This document shows positions 24,222 to 31,986 of a DNA stretch of 64,000 nt, piece after piece. The notes under the pieces are model-generated. The model did not search any database, was not told where the DNA came from, and saw only the letters and a list, made by a program, of their open reading frames with translations. Position numbers and translations under genes: made by a program. Origin of the DNA: Pseudoclavibacter helvolus. GTDB lineage: Bacteria > Actinomycetota > Actinomycetes > Actinomycetales > Microbacteriaceae. The DNA lies in NCBI RefSeq assembly GCF_014191305.1, contig NZ_JACHWJ010000001.1, positions 434,001 through 498,000 on the forward strand. Direction: 5' to 3'. How positions within the stretch are numbered: the first letter of the stretch is position 1; every line of letters begins with the position of its first letter.

Positions 24222-24460
24222 CAGCCCTTCCCCTCTCAAATTTCGGTTCCAGCGTTGGCCGAACCAAGAAGCGGCGAGTCTCGACATCCACGTTACGAAC
24301 GACACTCGGAACACGTCCGGGCCCTGTCCCTATCAGCGATCACAAGCCGCCAAACCGGGACTCGGTGACAACACCCCCCAGATCATGAACAGCGACAGGG
24401 GGCACAGAGTCATGCCGAGCCCGGGATGGCCAACACCCTCCAAGGATCACTCCCCGAACT
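24222..24460 (-). ncRNA. Candidate IS110 bridge RNA region
   Basis: Non-coding 5' end of the IS110 element. It is known that IS110-group elements (for example IS621) transcribe a structured bridge RNA from the segment upstream of the transposase; its two loops pair with target and donor DNA. This interval has the right place and length and contains several G/C-rich inverted segments (for example GGGCCCGG and CCCGGGCTCGG) but I did not fold it. The call rests on element architecture, not on a recognised structure. Confidence 0.45.
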
Positions 24461-24582
24461 GGGTATGAAGAAGGTAACGGGGCGCCGCCCAGTGCGGCAA
24501 CGCCGCAGCGCGCTCGCCGCTCGCTCGCCGCTCGCCGTTCGCCCCTCAATGGCGACAGGCGCGCTCGGCATGAACCGATGAA

Positions 24583-24619
24583 GGGCCGGGACCGCGGCTT
24601 GGAGCTGCGGTCCCGGCCC
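24583..24619 (-). terminator. Strong hairpin, hydrolase terminator
   Basis: A perfect 13-bp stem, GGGCCGGGACCGC pairing with GCGGTCCCGGCCC, encloses an 11-base loop. It ends 16 bases beyond the stop codon of the minus-strand hydrolase gene. There is no clear T-run, as is usual in high-GC actinobacteria. Confidence 0.8.
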
Positions 24620-24634
24620 GAACCGACCTGCGGT

Positions 24635-25558
<924 letters not shown>

Positions 25559-25643
25559 TCAATACAAAGACACGCGCCTGACCTTGAACCGAGACTGTGA
25601 CGCCAGAAGGCTCCGAGCGACCTCGGGAGCGAAGCCACGAGGG

Positions 25644-25729
25644 AAACCGAGAGCGAACCCCAGAGCGAAATCCGAGAGCGGAATCCGAGAGCGGAGTCCG
25701 ACAGCGGAGTCCGAGAGTGAAATCCGCGG
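25644..25729. repeat. 13-bp degenerate tandem repeat, about six and a half copies
   Basis: Successive units of 13 bp (one of 12) have consensus AATCCGAGAGCGG: 25644-25656, 25657-25668, 25669-25681, 25682-25694, 25695-25707, 25708-25720 and a partial one. Units three and four are identical. The array lies in the intergenic region between two minus-strand genes, 35 bases beyond the stop of the gene at 25764-26120. No gene is visible in the 286 bases between those genes. Confidence 0.85.
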
Positions 25730-25763
25730 TGGATCGCGCGAGAACGTGGCGAGTCAGCGGGTG

Positions 25764-26120
25764 TCAGTTGCCGCCGAAGACCCGCAGATCTTGAGTCGGC
25801 GGGAACGGGAGGATGTACTCGCGTGTCGGCACAGTGATGTCGCCCCAGTCCTCGAGCTTCACTCGAACGCGGTTCGCGGACACCTCAGTGATCCGCACCC
25901 GAGTCCACTCGCCGTCTTCAAGGCACAGTTCGTAGGCGTCAGCGAGGTAGCTCATGCCCGTCGTCTCCAGTAGCGTTTCCGCTTCGAACCAGTCGAGAGG
26001 CGCCGAGAGCTCGCGACCGAGAAGGTCGATCACAACAAAATCCTCGCCATCGGGGCGCATCCAGCCGAGCAGCTCGCCGTCGCCGCGTCGGTGCTCGATC
26101 CATTCGCTCGGAATAGTCAC
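25764..26120 (-). CDS. Hypothetical protein, 118 residues
   Basis: Small acidic soluble protein, rich in Trp, Glu and Asp, that I do not assign to a named family. It begins MTIPSEWIEHRRGDGELLGWMRPDGEDFVVIDLLG, shown here as the N-terminal beta-rich part, and ends with VRVKLEDWGDITVPTREYILPFPP, which looks like a second beta sheet. Similar stand-alone proteins are common in Microbacteriaceae as far as I recall. No signal peptide or membrane segment is present. It is divergent from the lipoprotein gene 96 bases away. Confidence 0.6.
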   Translation of the reverse strand: MTIPSEWIEHRRGDGELLGWMRPDGEDFVVIDLLGRELSAPLDWFEAETLLETTGMSYLADAYELCLEDGEWTRVRITEVSANRVRVKLEDWGDITVPTREYILPFPPTQDLRVFGGN

Positions 26121-26216
26121 CCCTCGATGCTAGTCAGCACGCGCCCGCGGTGCCGACTGGCGTGGACTTGTGGATAACTTCTGCGCGGATTCTCCGGAAC
26201 CGCTACCTTGACGCCC

Positions 26217-26822
26217 ATGCAGTCAGGGGAGAGGTTCAAGCGTTCAACGAAGAAGGGCAGAGGGGCTATCGGTGCCCTGATTCTTGTTCTGCTCGGCTTC
26301 GGCGCGGCGGTTGGGGTGATCGGATGCACGCCGCAAGAAACCACGCCGCCCCCGACCCCCAGCCCCACCTCGGTGACTACCACGCCAGCGCTTCCCACTA
26401 ACGAGGAAGCGCTGGCGATCGTGGAGGAGCTGGTGCCGAAAGTGCTGGCTGCTGAGGGTGCTTTTCTATCGGGTACTACTGATCGTGAGTCCTTCAAGTC
26501 GCTGGCAACGGAGGCGCTGGTGTTGAAGTTTGAAGAGGCGCGCGGGGAAGCTCAATCGTCTGGATACGTCATATCCGGTGCACCTACCGCCGACACATTC
26601 GCAATTCAAAGCATTCAGCACGATCCGGGTGCCGTCGCAAGCATCATCTCCTTCTACGCCTGCCTGGACAGGAGCAACTACCACGCCCTGAACGCGGAAG
26701 GCAATTCGGTCAGAGGGCCTGATGCAGCGACCCGGTTTGCGATCGTTGGGACCGCCGTGGGTTTGGAAGGAACGTTTCAAGTTGAAGGGTACGAAGCATG
26801 GCCCGGCGCTTACTCCTGTTGA
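26217..26822 (+). CDS. Putative lipoprotein, 201 residues
   Basis: Predicted exported lipoprotein. The start ATG at 26217 gives a basic N-region (MQSGERFKRSTKKGRG), a hydrophobic core AIGALILVLLGFGAAVGVIG and a Cys in the lipobox-like GVIGCTPQ. A Pro/Thr-rich tether (PPPTPSPTSVTTTPALP) follows. The mature domain of about 140 residues contains EEALAIVEELVPKVLAAEG and ISFYACLDRSNYHALNAEG, where a Cys in ACLD and the final Cys could pair. It overlaps the next gene by 25 bases, indicating an operon of two envelope proteins. Confidence 0.7.
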   Translation: MQSGERFKRSTKKGRGAIGALILVLLGFGAAVGVIGCTPQETTPPPTPSPTSVTTTPALPTNEEALAIVEELVPKVLAAEGAFLSGTTDRESFKSLATEALVLKFEEARGEAQSSGYVISGAPTADTFAIQSIQHDPGAVASIISFYACLDRSNYHALNAEGNSVRGPDAATRFAIVGTAVGLEGTFQVEGYEAWPGAYSC

Positions 26823-27727
26823 TCTGCCTAGTTGCTGCCCACCTTTCGATAGCCCCGGGAGACGCCCCATCGTTTCGAGCGAATTGCTCCGCTGGAACAA
26901 CAGCCTGGGATGACTGCCCTTCCGCGTCTACTGACGGCGACAGCGTGAGCATCAACGTGGAGGAGACCTACGTGGGCGACCCCGGCCCATCTGATTCCTA
27001 CGACTCCTCTGACGGCGGGGGATCGGGCGGCGACGGCTACACCTCAGACGACGGCTGGGCAGAGGGTGCAGACGGCGGAGGATCGGGCGGCGACGCGAGT
27101 GGCGGCCCGCCGCCGTTCACGCCGAGCGCCAGCGCGCTCGCCTCGCCGATGAGTTCCCTCCTCACTCCCGTCCTGTGCCGTGCCTGCGACGCCGGCGGGG
27201 GAGGCGGAGGCGGCCCCTCCACGACACCTCCGCGACCCCCGACGAGCTTCACGATCAGCGACGTCCTCACGCTCGCGCCCGCATCCGTGACGCTCACCGC
27301 GGAACCCTCGACCTGGAGCATCGTCGGCTCCCACACAAACTTCTACACGGCCGCCACCAAGCACAGCGCCTCCGGGAGCGTCCTCGGCCACCCCGTCACC
27401 GTGACCTTCACCCCGATCACCTACCGGTGGGACTACGGCGACGGAACCACAGCGGAGAGCGCAACACCCGGCGCATCCTGGGCTGCCCTCGGACAAGACG
27501 ACTTCAGCGCCACCTCGACAAGCCACGTCTACGCAGAGAAGGCAACGGTCAACGCCTCCGTCACCGTCGTCTACACGGCTGTTGTCACCCTCGCGAGCGG
27601 CGCCAGCATCCCGGTGACAGGGACCCTCAACCGAGCGTCCACCACCGTCGCCCTCGAACTCTTCAACGCCGACACCGTCATCACCGTCGGCGACTGCAAC
27701 GAGCATCCGGAGCAACCGAGATGCTGA
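26798..27727 (+). CDS. Secreted protein with PKD-like domain
   Basis: 309-residue predicted secreted protein. A signal peptide (MARRLLLLICLVAAHLSIAPG) leads into a low-complexity Gly/Ser/Asp stretch (about residues 50-110) and a Gly-Gly-Gly/Pro linker. The C-terminal 140 residues have a PKD-like beta sandwich with the classical YRWDYGDGTTAES and a HVYAEKATVNASVTVVYTA strand pattern. It ends CNEHPEQPRC with two Cys. The start lies 25 bases before the lipoprotein stop, so the two are co-translated. PKD domains mediate protein or carbohydrate contacts; the role here, probably at the cell surface, is inferred. Confidence 0.75.
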   Translation: MARRLLLLICLVAAHLSIAPGDAPSFRANCSAGTTAWDDCPSASTDGDSVSINVEETYVGDPGPSDSYDSSDGGGSGGDGYTSDDGWAEGADGGGSGGDASGGPPPFTPSASALASPMSSLLTPVLCRACDAGGGGGGGPSTTPPRPPTSFTISDVLTLAPASVTLTAEPSTWSIVGSHTNFYTAATKHSASGSVLGHPVTVTFTPITYRWDYGDGTTAESATPGASWAALGQDDFSATSTSHVYAEKATVNASVTVVYTAVVTLASGASIPVTGTLNRASTTVALELFNADTVITVGDCNEHPEQPRC

Positions 27728-27809
27728 ACCGACCCGGACGCGCCTCTGGCCCTCGCTCCGACCCGGTCCGGGACGCCCTGACCCGGTCCTGGAGGCCTCG
27801 ACCCGCTCG

Positions 27810-28250
27810 CTACTCTTCCTGCCCGAACACGACGGTGCCGTCGGCGAGCACACTCCATCCCGGGTTGTGCGCGACCTCCCAGATCACGCCGTTCGGGTCC
27901 TCGACCAGCCCATGGAAGACCCCGCCGAAGTCGCCGTCCTGCGGCACCTTGAGCATCCGGCCTCCGCCCGCCGCCATCGCCGAAACCACTGCCACAACCT
28001 CCTCGCGGCTACCCACATTGTGCGCCAGCGTCACCCCGGAGACCCGCGAGCGATCTTCCCCTGTCCCGAGATCACGGTTGAACTTGTCCGCGTCGAAGAA
28101 GCCGAGCACCTGCCCGGCCCCGAGCTGGAAGAAGACGATCTCACCCTCCACATCCAACAGAGGCTCCCACCCGAGCGCCCCAACGTAGAAGCGCCGCGCA
28201 GCATCGAGGTCACGCGTCGCGAAGGTCACGAAGTTCACCTGCTGCTTCAT
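27810..28250 (-). CDS. VOC (glyoxalase-fold) family protein
   Basis: 146-residue protein of the vicinal-oxygen-chelate fold. Two beta-alpha-beta-beta-beta halves are visible: VNFVTFATRDLDAARRFYVGALGWEP, then VSGVTLAHNVGSREEVVAVVSAM and VFHGLVEDPNGVIWEVAHNPGW. The DPNGVIWEV element is typical of glyoxalase/bleomycin-resistance-like proteins without an assigned substrate. The start ATG is in a four-base overlap with the stop of the SRPBCC gene, so they form one translational unit. The metal-binding residues are only partly conserved. Confidence 0.85.
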   Translation of the reverse strand: MKQQVNFVTFATRDLDAARRFYVGALGWEPLLDVEGEIVFFQLGAGQVLGFFDADKFNRDLGTGEDRSRVSGVTLAHNVGSREEVVAVVSAMAAGGGRMLKVPQDGDFGGVFHGLVEDPNGVIWEVAHNPGWSVLADGTVVFGQEE

Positions 28251-28726
28251 GAGCGACCCACAAACGTCGACAGGTTGTCGAGCGACGAGGAGATCCCGTC
28301 GACATGATCCGTCTGACTGATGCCGCCTGGCACGTCGTACGCAGTCACCGTCACCAGGGTACCGCCGGGAAACTCCGCCAACTCCCACACCATCGTCATC
28401 GTGCCCGAGAATCCCGGATCATCCGACTCGAACACCACCTGTTGCGCGATCCGCTCGCCTTCGACGAGTTCCACGAGCACCGACTCCGACACGTCCAGCG
28501 ACTCGGTCGTCTTCCCGCCACCAGGCGGCACCTCCGAATAGGTGAGCTCGAGCACACTGCTCCCGCCCACCCACGGCTCAAAGCGCGTGTACCTGCCGGT
28601 CATCCCCGCCGGAGGCAGCCACGACTCGAGCGCCCCCTGATCGAGCAGCGCCCCATAGATCTTGGCTGCGGTCGCCGGCAACACCCGTGAGACGCGGTCG
28701 ACGCGTGGTTCGAAATCGCTCGTCAT
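28247..28726 (-). CDS. SRPBCC/AHSA1-domain protein
   Basis: 159-residue START/Bet v 1-like (SRPBCC) protein. Typical AHSA1 features are RVSRVLPATAAKIYGALLDQGALESWLPPAGM at the start, VGGSSVLELTYSEVPPGGG and the C-terminal helix GISSSLDNLSTFVG. Proteins of this group bind small hydrophobic ligands or act as ATPase activator-like modules. Operon partner is the VOC-family gene. Divergent from it is the YciI/ECF sigma pair, and such small proteins often cluster around ECF sigma factors. Confidence 0.85.
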   Translation of the reverse strand: MTSDFEPRVDRVSRVLPATAAKIYGALLDQGALESWLPPAGMTGRYTRFEPWVGGSSVLELTYSEVPPGGGKTTESLDVSESVLVELVEGERIAQQVVFESDDPGFSGTMTMVWELAEFPGGTLVTVTAYDVPGGISQTDHVDGISSSLDNLSTFVGRS

Positions 28727-28899
28727 GCCGGGACGCTAGCAAGCCGACTCGAGAATGCGCCGACCGGCCCCAGAGAAGATTCTCAAGAAGATTCACGGCG
28801 CGTGTCGAGTTCCCCGGTCGCCGTTCGACGCCATAGGAGACGGGTGCTGATCGGCACCCTGAAACCGGCCCACGAGGGCCGCAAACAAGGCGAATCATC

Positions 28900-29328
28900 A
28901 TGAAGTTCATGCTCATCATGCGCGCCACCGACGAAGCTAAGGCCGCCTACGAGAACGCCGACTTCGCCGAGATCATCAACGCCATGGGCAAGTACAACGA
29001 GTCCATGATGGAAGCCGGCGTCCTGCTGGCAGGCGAGGGCCTCGCCGACGATCTCAGCACCGCATTCGTCGTCGACTTCACGGGGGAGCAGCCCGTCGTC
29101 ACCGACGGCCCATACGGTGAGACGCACGAGCTCTTCAACGGCTTCTGGATCATCGAGACGGCCACCCGCGACGAGGCCATACAGTGGGCATCACGCGCCC
29201 TGCTGCAGGGGCCAGGCTCGAAGCTCGAAGTGCGCCGGGTCACCGACATGAGCGACTTCGCCGGGCACGAAGACAACGAGTTCCTCCGCAAGGAGGAAGG
29301 CTGGCGCGAACAGCAGGCGGGCGCCTGA
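28900..29328 (+). CDS. YciI/DGPF-domain protein
   Basis: 142-residue YciI-like (YCII, DGPF) protein with the marker VVTDGPYGETHELFNGFWIIE near residue 70, which contains the DGPF-type signature in the form DGPYGE. Also present are KFMLIMRATDEA at the start and a C-terminal helix with EDNEFLRKEEGWREQQ. It lies 34 bases before the ECF sigma factor. ECF42-group sigma factors are known to be encoded beside DGPF proteins and to control them, so co-regulation is likely. Biochemical function is unclear. Confidence 0.88.
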   Translation: MKFMLIMRATDEAKAAYENADFAEIINAMGKYNESMMEAGVLLAGEGLADDLSTAFVVDFTGEQPVVTDGPYGETHELFNGFWIIETATRDEAIQWASRALLQGPGSKLEVRRVTDMSDFAGHEDNEFLRKEEGWREQQAGA

Positions 29329-29362
29329 GCCTCGAGCTGCATCCGAAACACCGGCTACGGCC

Positions 29363-30814
29363 ATGAATGCCCCACAACGAGGCGGTGAAGCGGGCGACGA
29401 GGTCGCCGCCCGCTCACCGAGCTTGTCTGACCATCCCGGCTCACGCCCCACGCCCGTCTCGCCGGGCGGGCTCGCATCGCCGCGTACGATCGCGTCGCCT
29501 GGCGAGCCCACGTCGGAGGGCCCGTTCACGTTGCCTGATGAGCCCGCGTCGCCCGGCCGGCCCGCGTCCGCTGCGGCCGTCGCGGCCGTCTGGCGCATCG
29601 AGAGCGCCCGCATCGTTGCGACGTTGACGAGAGTGGTGGGCGACGTCGGCCTCGCCGAGGACCTCGCGCAAGAGGCTGTCCCCGACGCGCTCGCGCAGTG
29701 GCCGGCATCGGGCGTCCCGGTCAACCCTGGTGCCTGGCTCACGGCCGTCGCCAAACGCAAGGCCATCGACGGCTGGCGCCGCCGCGACCGGCTCGACGAC
29801 CGCTACAGCGCCATCGCCCGCGACCTCAGCGAGCTGGATGCCGCGGCCAACGACACCTGGGAGCCGATCCGCGACGACGTCCTTCGCCTCGTCTTCGTCG
29901 CCTGCCACCCTGCTCTCTCGAGGGAAGCGCAGGTGGCGCTCACCCTCCGCATCGTCGGCGGCCTCACAACCGACGAGATCGCGCGCCTCTTCCTGGTCCC
30001 CGTCGCGACCGTGCAACAGCGCATCGTGCGCGCCAAGAAGAGCCTCGCCGCCGCCAAGGTGCCGTTCGAGACGCCGGACCCGAATGAGTGGTCGGCGCGG
30101 CTCGGCGGCGTGCTCGCCGTGATCTACCTGATCTACCTGATCTTCACGGAGGGCTACGCAGCCAGCTCAGGCGACCGGTGGCTTCGGTCCGACCTCGCCG
30201 CAGAGGCCCTGCGTCTCGGTCGAACCCTCAGCAGCATGCTGCCGCGCGAGCCCGAGGTGCTCGGTCTTCTCTCGCTCATGGAGCTGCAGAGCTCACGCTT
30301 CGCAGCCAGGGAAGCCCCGGACGGCACGCCGACCCTCCTCGCGGACCAGGACAGGCGACGCTGGGACCGCTCTGCGATCCTCCGCGGAAGATCCCTGCTG
30401 GCGAAAGCGGATGCGCTCGGCAGGGGGCGAGGCAGCTACTGTTTGCAGGCCGCCATCGCCGAACGCCACGCGGTCGCCGCATCCGTGCAAGACACCGACT
30501 GGCCTCAAATCGTCCTGCTCTACGAGGTGCTTGGGCGGCTGGCTCCCAGCCCCATCGTCGAACTCAACCGCGCCGTCGCCGTCTCCATGGCGACCGGGCC
30601 CGCGACTGCCCTCGCGATCGTCGACCGGCTCGGCGCATCCGGTGCACTCGGCCGAGGCCCCCTGCTGGCGAGCGTCCGCGGAGAGTTGCTGACGCAGCTC
30701 GGGAGGACCGACGAGGCCAGGTCGGAACTGAGCGTCGCCGTCGAGCTGACGGGCAACGAGCAGCAGCGCCGCGTGCTGCAAGGGAAGCTCGACGCGCTCG
30801 ACTCAGGAGCTTGA
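29363..30814 (+). CDS. ECF42-type RNA polymerase sigma factor with C-terminal extension
   Basis: 483-residue sigma factor, longer than a minimal ECF (about 200). Sigma-2 region: VWRIESARIVATLTRVVGDVGLAEDLAQEAV, then LAQWPASGVPVNPGAWLTAVAKRKAIDGWRRRDRLDD. Sigma-4 region: LRIVGGLTTDEIARLFLVPVATVQQRIVRAKKSLA. The remaining half is the DUF6596/TPR-like helical extension typical of ECF42. No anti-sigma gene is adjacent. Odd feature: the first 70 residues are a Ser/Pro/Gly low-complexity stretch (SPGEPTSEGPF, DEPASPGRPAS) not usual in the family. An internal start closer to VWRIESA is possible but I see no strong ribosome site. Confidence 0.87.
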   Translation: MNAPQRGGEAGDEVAARSPSLSDHPGSRPTPVSPGGLASPRTIASPGEPTSEGPFTLPDEPASPGRPASAAAVAAVWRIESARIVATLTRVVGDVGLAEDLAQEAVPDALAQWPASGVPVNPGAWLTAVAKRKAIDGWRRRDRLDDRYSAIARDLSELDAAANDTWEPIRDDVLRLVFVACHPALSREAQVALTLRIVGGLTTDEIARLFLVPVATVQQRIVRAKKSLAAAKVPFETPDPNEWSARLGGVLAVIYLIYLIFTEGYAASSGDRWLRSDLAAEALRLGRTLSSMLPREPEVLGLLSLMELQSSRFAAREAPDGTPTLLADQDRRRWDRSAILRGRSLLAKADALGRGRGSYCLQAAIAERHAVAASVQDTDWPQIVLLYEVLGRLAPSPIVELNRAVAVSMATGPATALAIVDRLGASGALGRGPLLASVRGELLTQLGRTDEARSELSVAVELTGNEQQRRVLQGKLDALDSGA

Positions 30815-30820
30815 TCTTCA

Positions 30821-30946
30821 GCGCTGAGCGCTGAGTGCTGAGTCGTGCGCCCTGAGCCCCGCGCCCCGCGCCCCGCGCCCCGCGCCCCGCGCCCCGCGCC
30901 CTGAGCCCTGAGCCCCGCGCCCCGCGCCCTGCGCCCTGCGCTCGGG
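30821..30946. repeat. 7-bp tandem repeat array, about 18 copies
   Basis: Beginning six bases after the sigma-factor stop, the sequence steps in heptamers: GCGCTGA twice, GTGCTGA, GTCGTGC, GCCCTGA, then GCCCCGC six times, GCCCTGA twice, GCCCCGC twice, GCCCTGC twice and a last degenerate unit. The phase never slips across the interval. It is non-coding, of extreme GC content. Confidence 0.9.
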
Positions 30947-30966
30947 GCGACACCTCACCTCACCGA

Positions 30967-31060
30967 AGCGCCGCCGACCAATTTGCGTGACAGACGAACG
31001 GTCTCGGCCGAGTTCCGGCTGGACCAGCCGGTTTCGTCACGCAAGTTGGTCAGCGGCGCT
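30967..31060. repeat. 94-bp palindrome / possible bidirectional terminator
   Basis: A left arm of 25 bp at 30967-30991 (AGCGCCGCCGACCAA then TTTGCGTGAC) is the reverse complement of 31036-31060 with two mismatches. Inside is a second hairpin, CCGGCTGG-A-CCAGCCGG, at 31015-31031. It lies between the convergent sigma-factor and YceI genes. It could end transcription from both sides, or be a dispersed palindromic element; a genome search would tell. Confidence 0.7.
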
Positions 31061-31100
31061 GGGAGGATGAACCGCGGAGGATCAACCGCGGGGAGAACTC

Positions 31101-31802
31101 CTACGCGCGCTCGAGCACCAGAAGGAACTCGACGTCGCCGGTCGGCTCGACCGAGACGAAACCGAGGTTCGGGGCCTCCACGCCGTAGTCGGCGAAGGTC
31201 ACGGGGATGCTGCCAGCGACCTGCACGTTGTCACCATCGATGCCAGCCGTGATGTCGATGCTCACCTGCTGGCTGACGCCGTTGAGGGTGAGCGTGCCGG
31301 TGGCGGGGATCGTCTCTTGTGTGCCCTCGGCGAGTCCCTCGAGCGCGGCGACCGGCTCGTCGAGCGTGAAGGTCGCCTCCGGGTTCGTGGCGGTGTCGAG
31401 GGCTGAGCTGCGGAAGTATTCGTCGCGGCGTTCCTCGTCGGTCGCGATGGAGGCGACGTCAACCGTGATGTCCGCCGCCGTGAGCTCGGTTTCGGTGGTC
31501 GTGAGGGTGCCCGAGACCGTCTCGGTGCGCCCTGTGACGGTTACGTCCGTGCCGTTGAGGACCTCGTCGACGCGGTAGCCGGCGTAGGAGCCCGCGGCGA
31601 CGGTCCACGAACCGGCGAGCGAGCTGGCGTCGCCGGTGCTCGGTGTCGTCGACTCGATCTCGAGGGCAGGAGCTTCGGCGGCGGGCTCGGCGATGACATC
31701 GCGGTAGATCATGGGGCCGAACACTGCGGCGACGATGCCGATCACCACGACGACAGCCGCGATGACGATGCCGATGGTGGCTTTCTTCGATGGCTTCTTC
31801 AT
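31101..31802 (-). CDS. YceI-family protein, membrane-anchored
   Basis: 233-residue YceI-like lipid-binding protein. A single N-terminal helix (TIGIVIAAVVVVIGIVAAVFG) anchors or exports it; no lipobox Cys is seen. The beta-barrel lipocalin-like YceI domain covers residues 60-233: GSWTVAAGSYAGYRVDEVL, ERRDEYFRSSALDTATNPEATF (the family's FRS..FD-type motif) and GVSQQVSIDITAGIDGD. It ends with FLLVLERA. The ATG at 31802 is chosen; a GTG six codons upstream is an alternative. Isoprenoid binding is known for some homologues; here the ligand is unknown. Confidence 0.87.
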   Translation of the reverse strand: MKKPSKKATIGIVIAAVVVVIGIVAAVFGPMIYRDVIAEPAAEAPALEIESTTPSTGDASSLAGSWTVAAGSYAGYRVDEVLNGTDVTVTGRTETVSGTLTTTETELTAADITVDVASIATDEERRDEYFRSSALDTATNPEATFTLDEPVAALEGLAEGTQETIPATGTLTLNGVSQQVSIDITAGIDGDNVQVAGSIPVTFADYGVEAPNLGFVSVEPTGDVEFLLVLERA

Positions 31803-31986
31803 GGTTGTAGCTTGAAGCACTTTTCTATTGAGGGCCTATGGGTTTGACTTCGCCCGTGTTTGGGACCGGATGCACACCCGGGTCCGCACAGCGACGCGGC
31901 GACACGCACGGCTCCAACACAAGTGGCTCGTCCTAGGCTTCGAGCGCACAGCTGTGCGCGCAGCCGTGATCGTCGAAGGGACCCTG

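Larger units (their letters stand above)
22990..24470 (-). mobile_element. IS110-family insertion sequence
   Basis: The element consists of an intact IS110-type transposase with a very short 3' flank and a non-coding 5' flank of about 250 bp, the layout of the IS110 group. The 3' terminus is probably within TTGACAAAACCATAGGGA, read on the minus strand just after the stop (about 22998-23015). The 5' terminus cannot be fixed because IS110 elements lack terminal inverted repeats; a change of sequence character is seen near 24460-24480. It sits next to the 34-bp repeat array. Confidence 0.75.
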
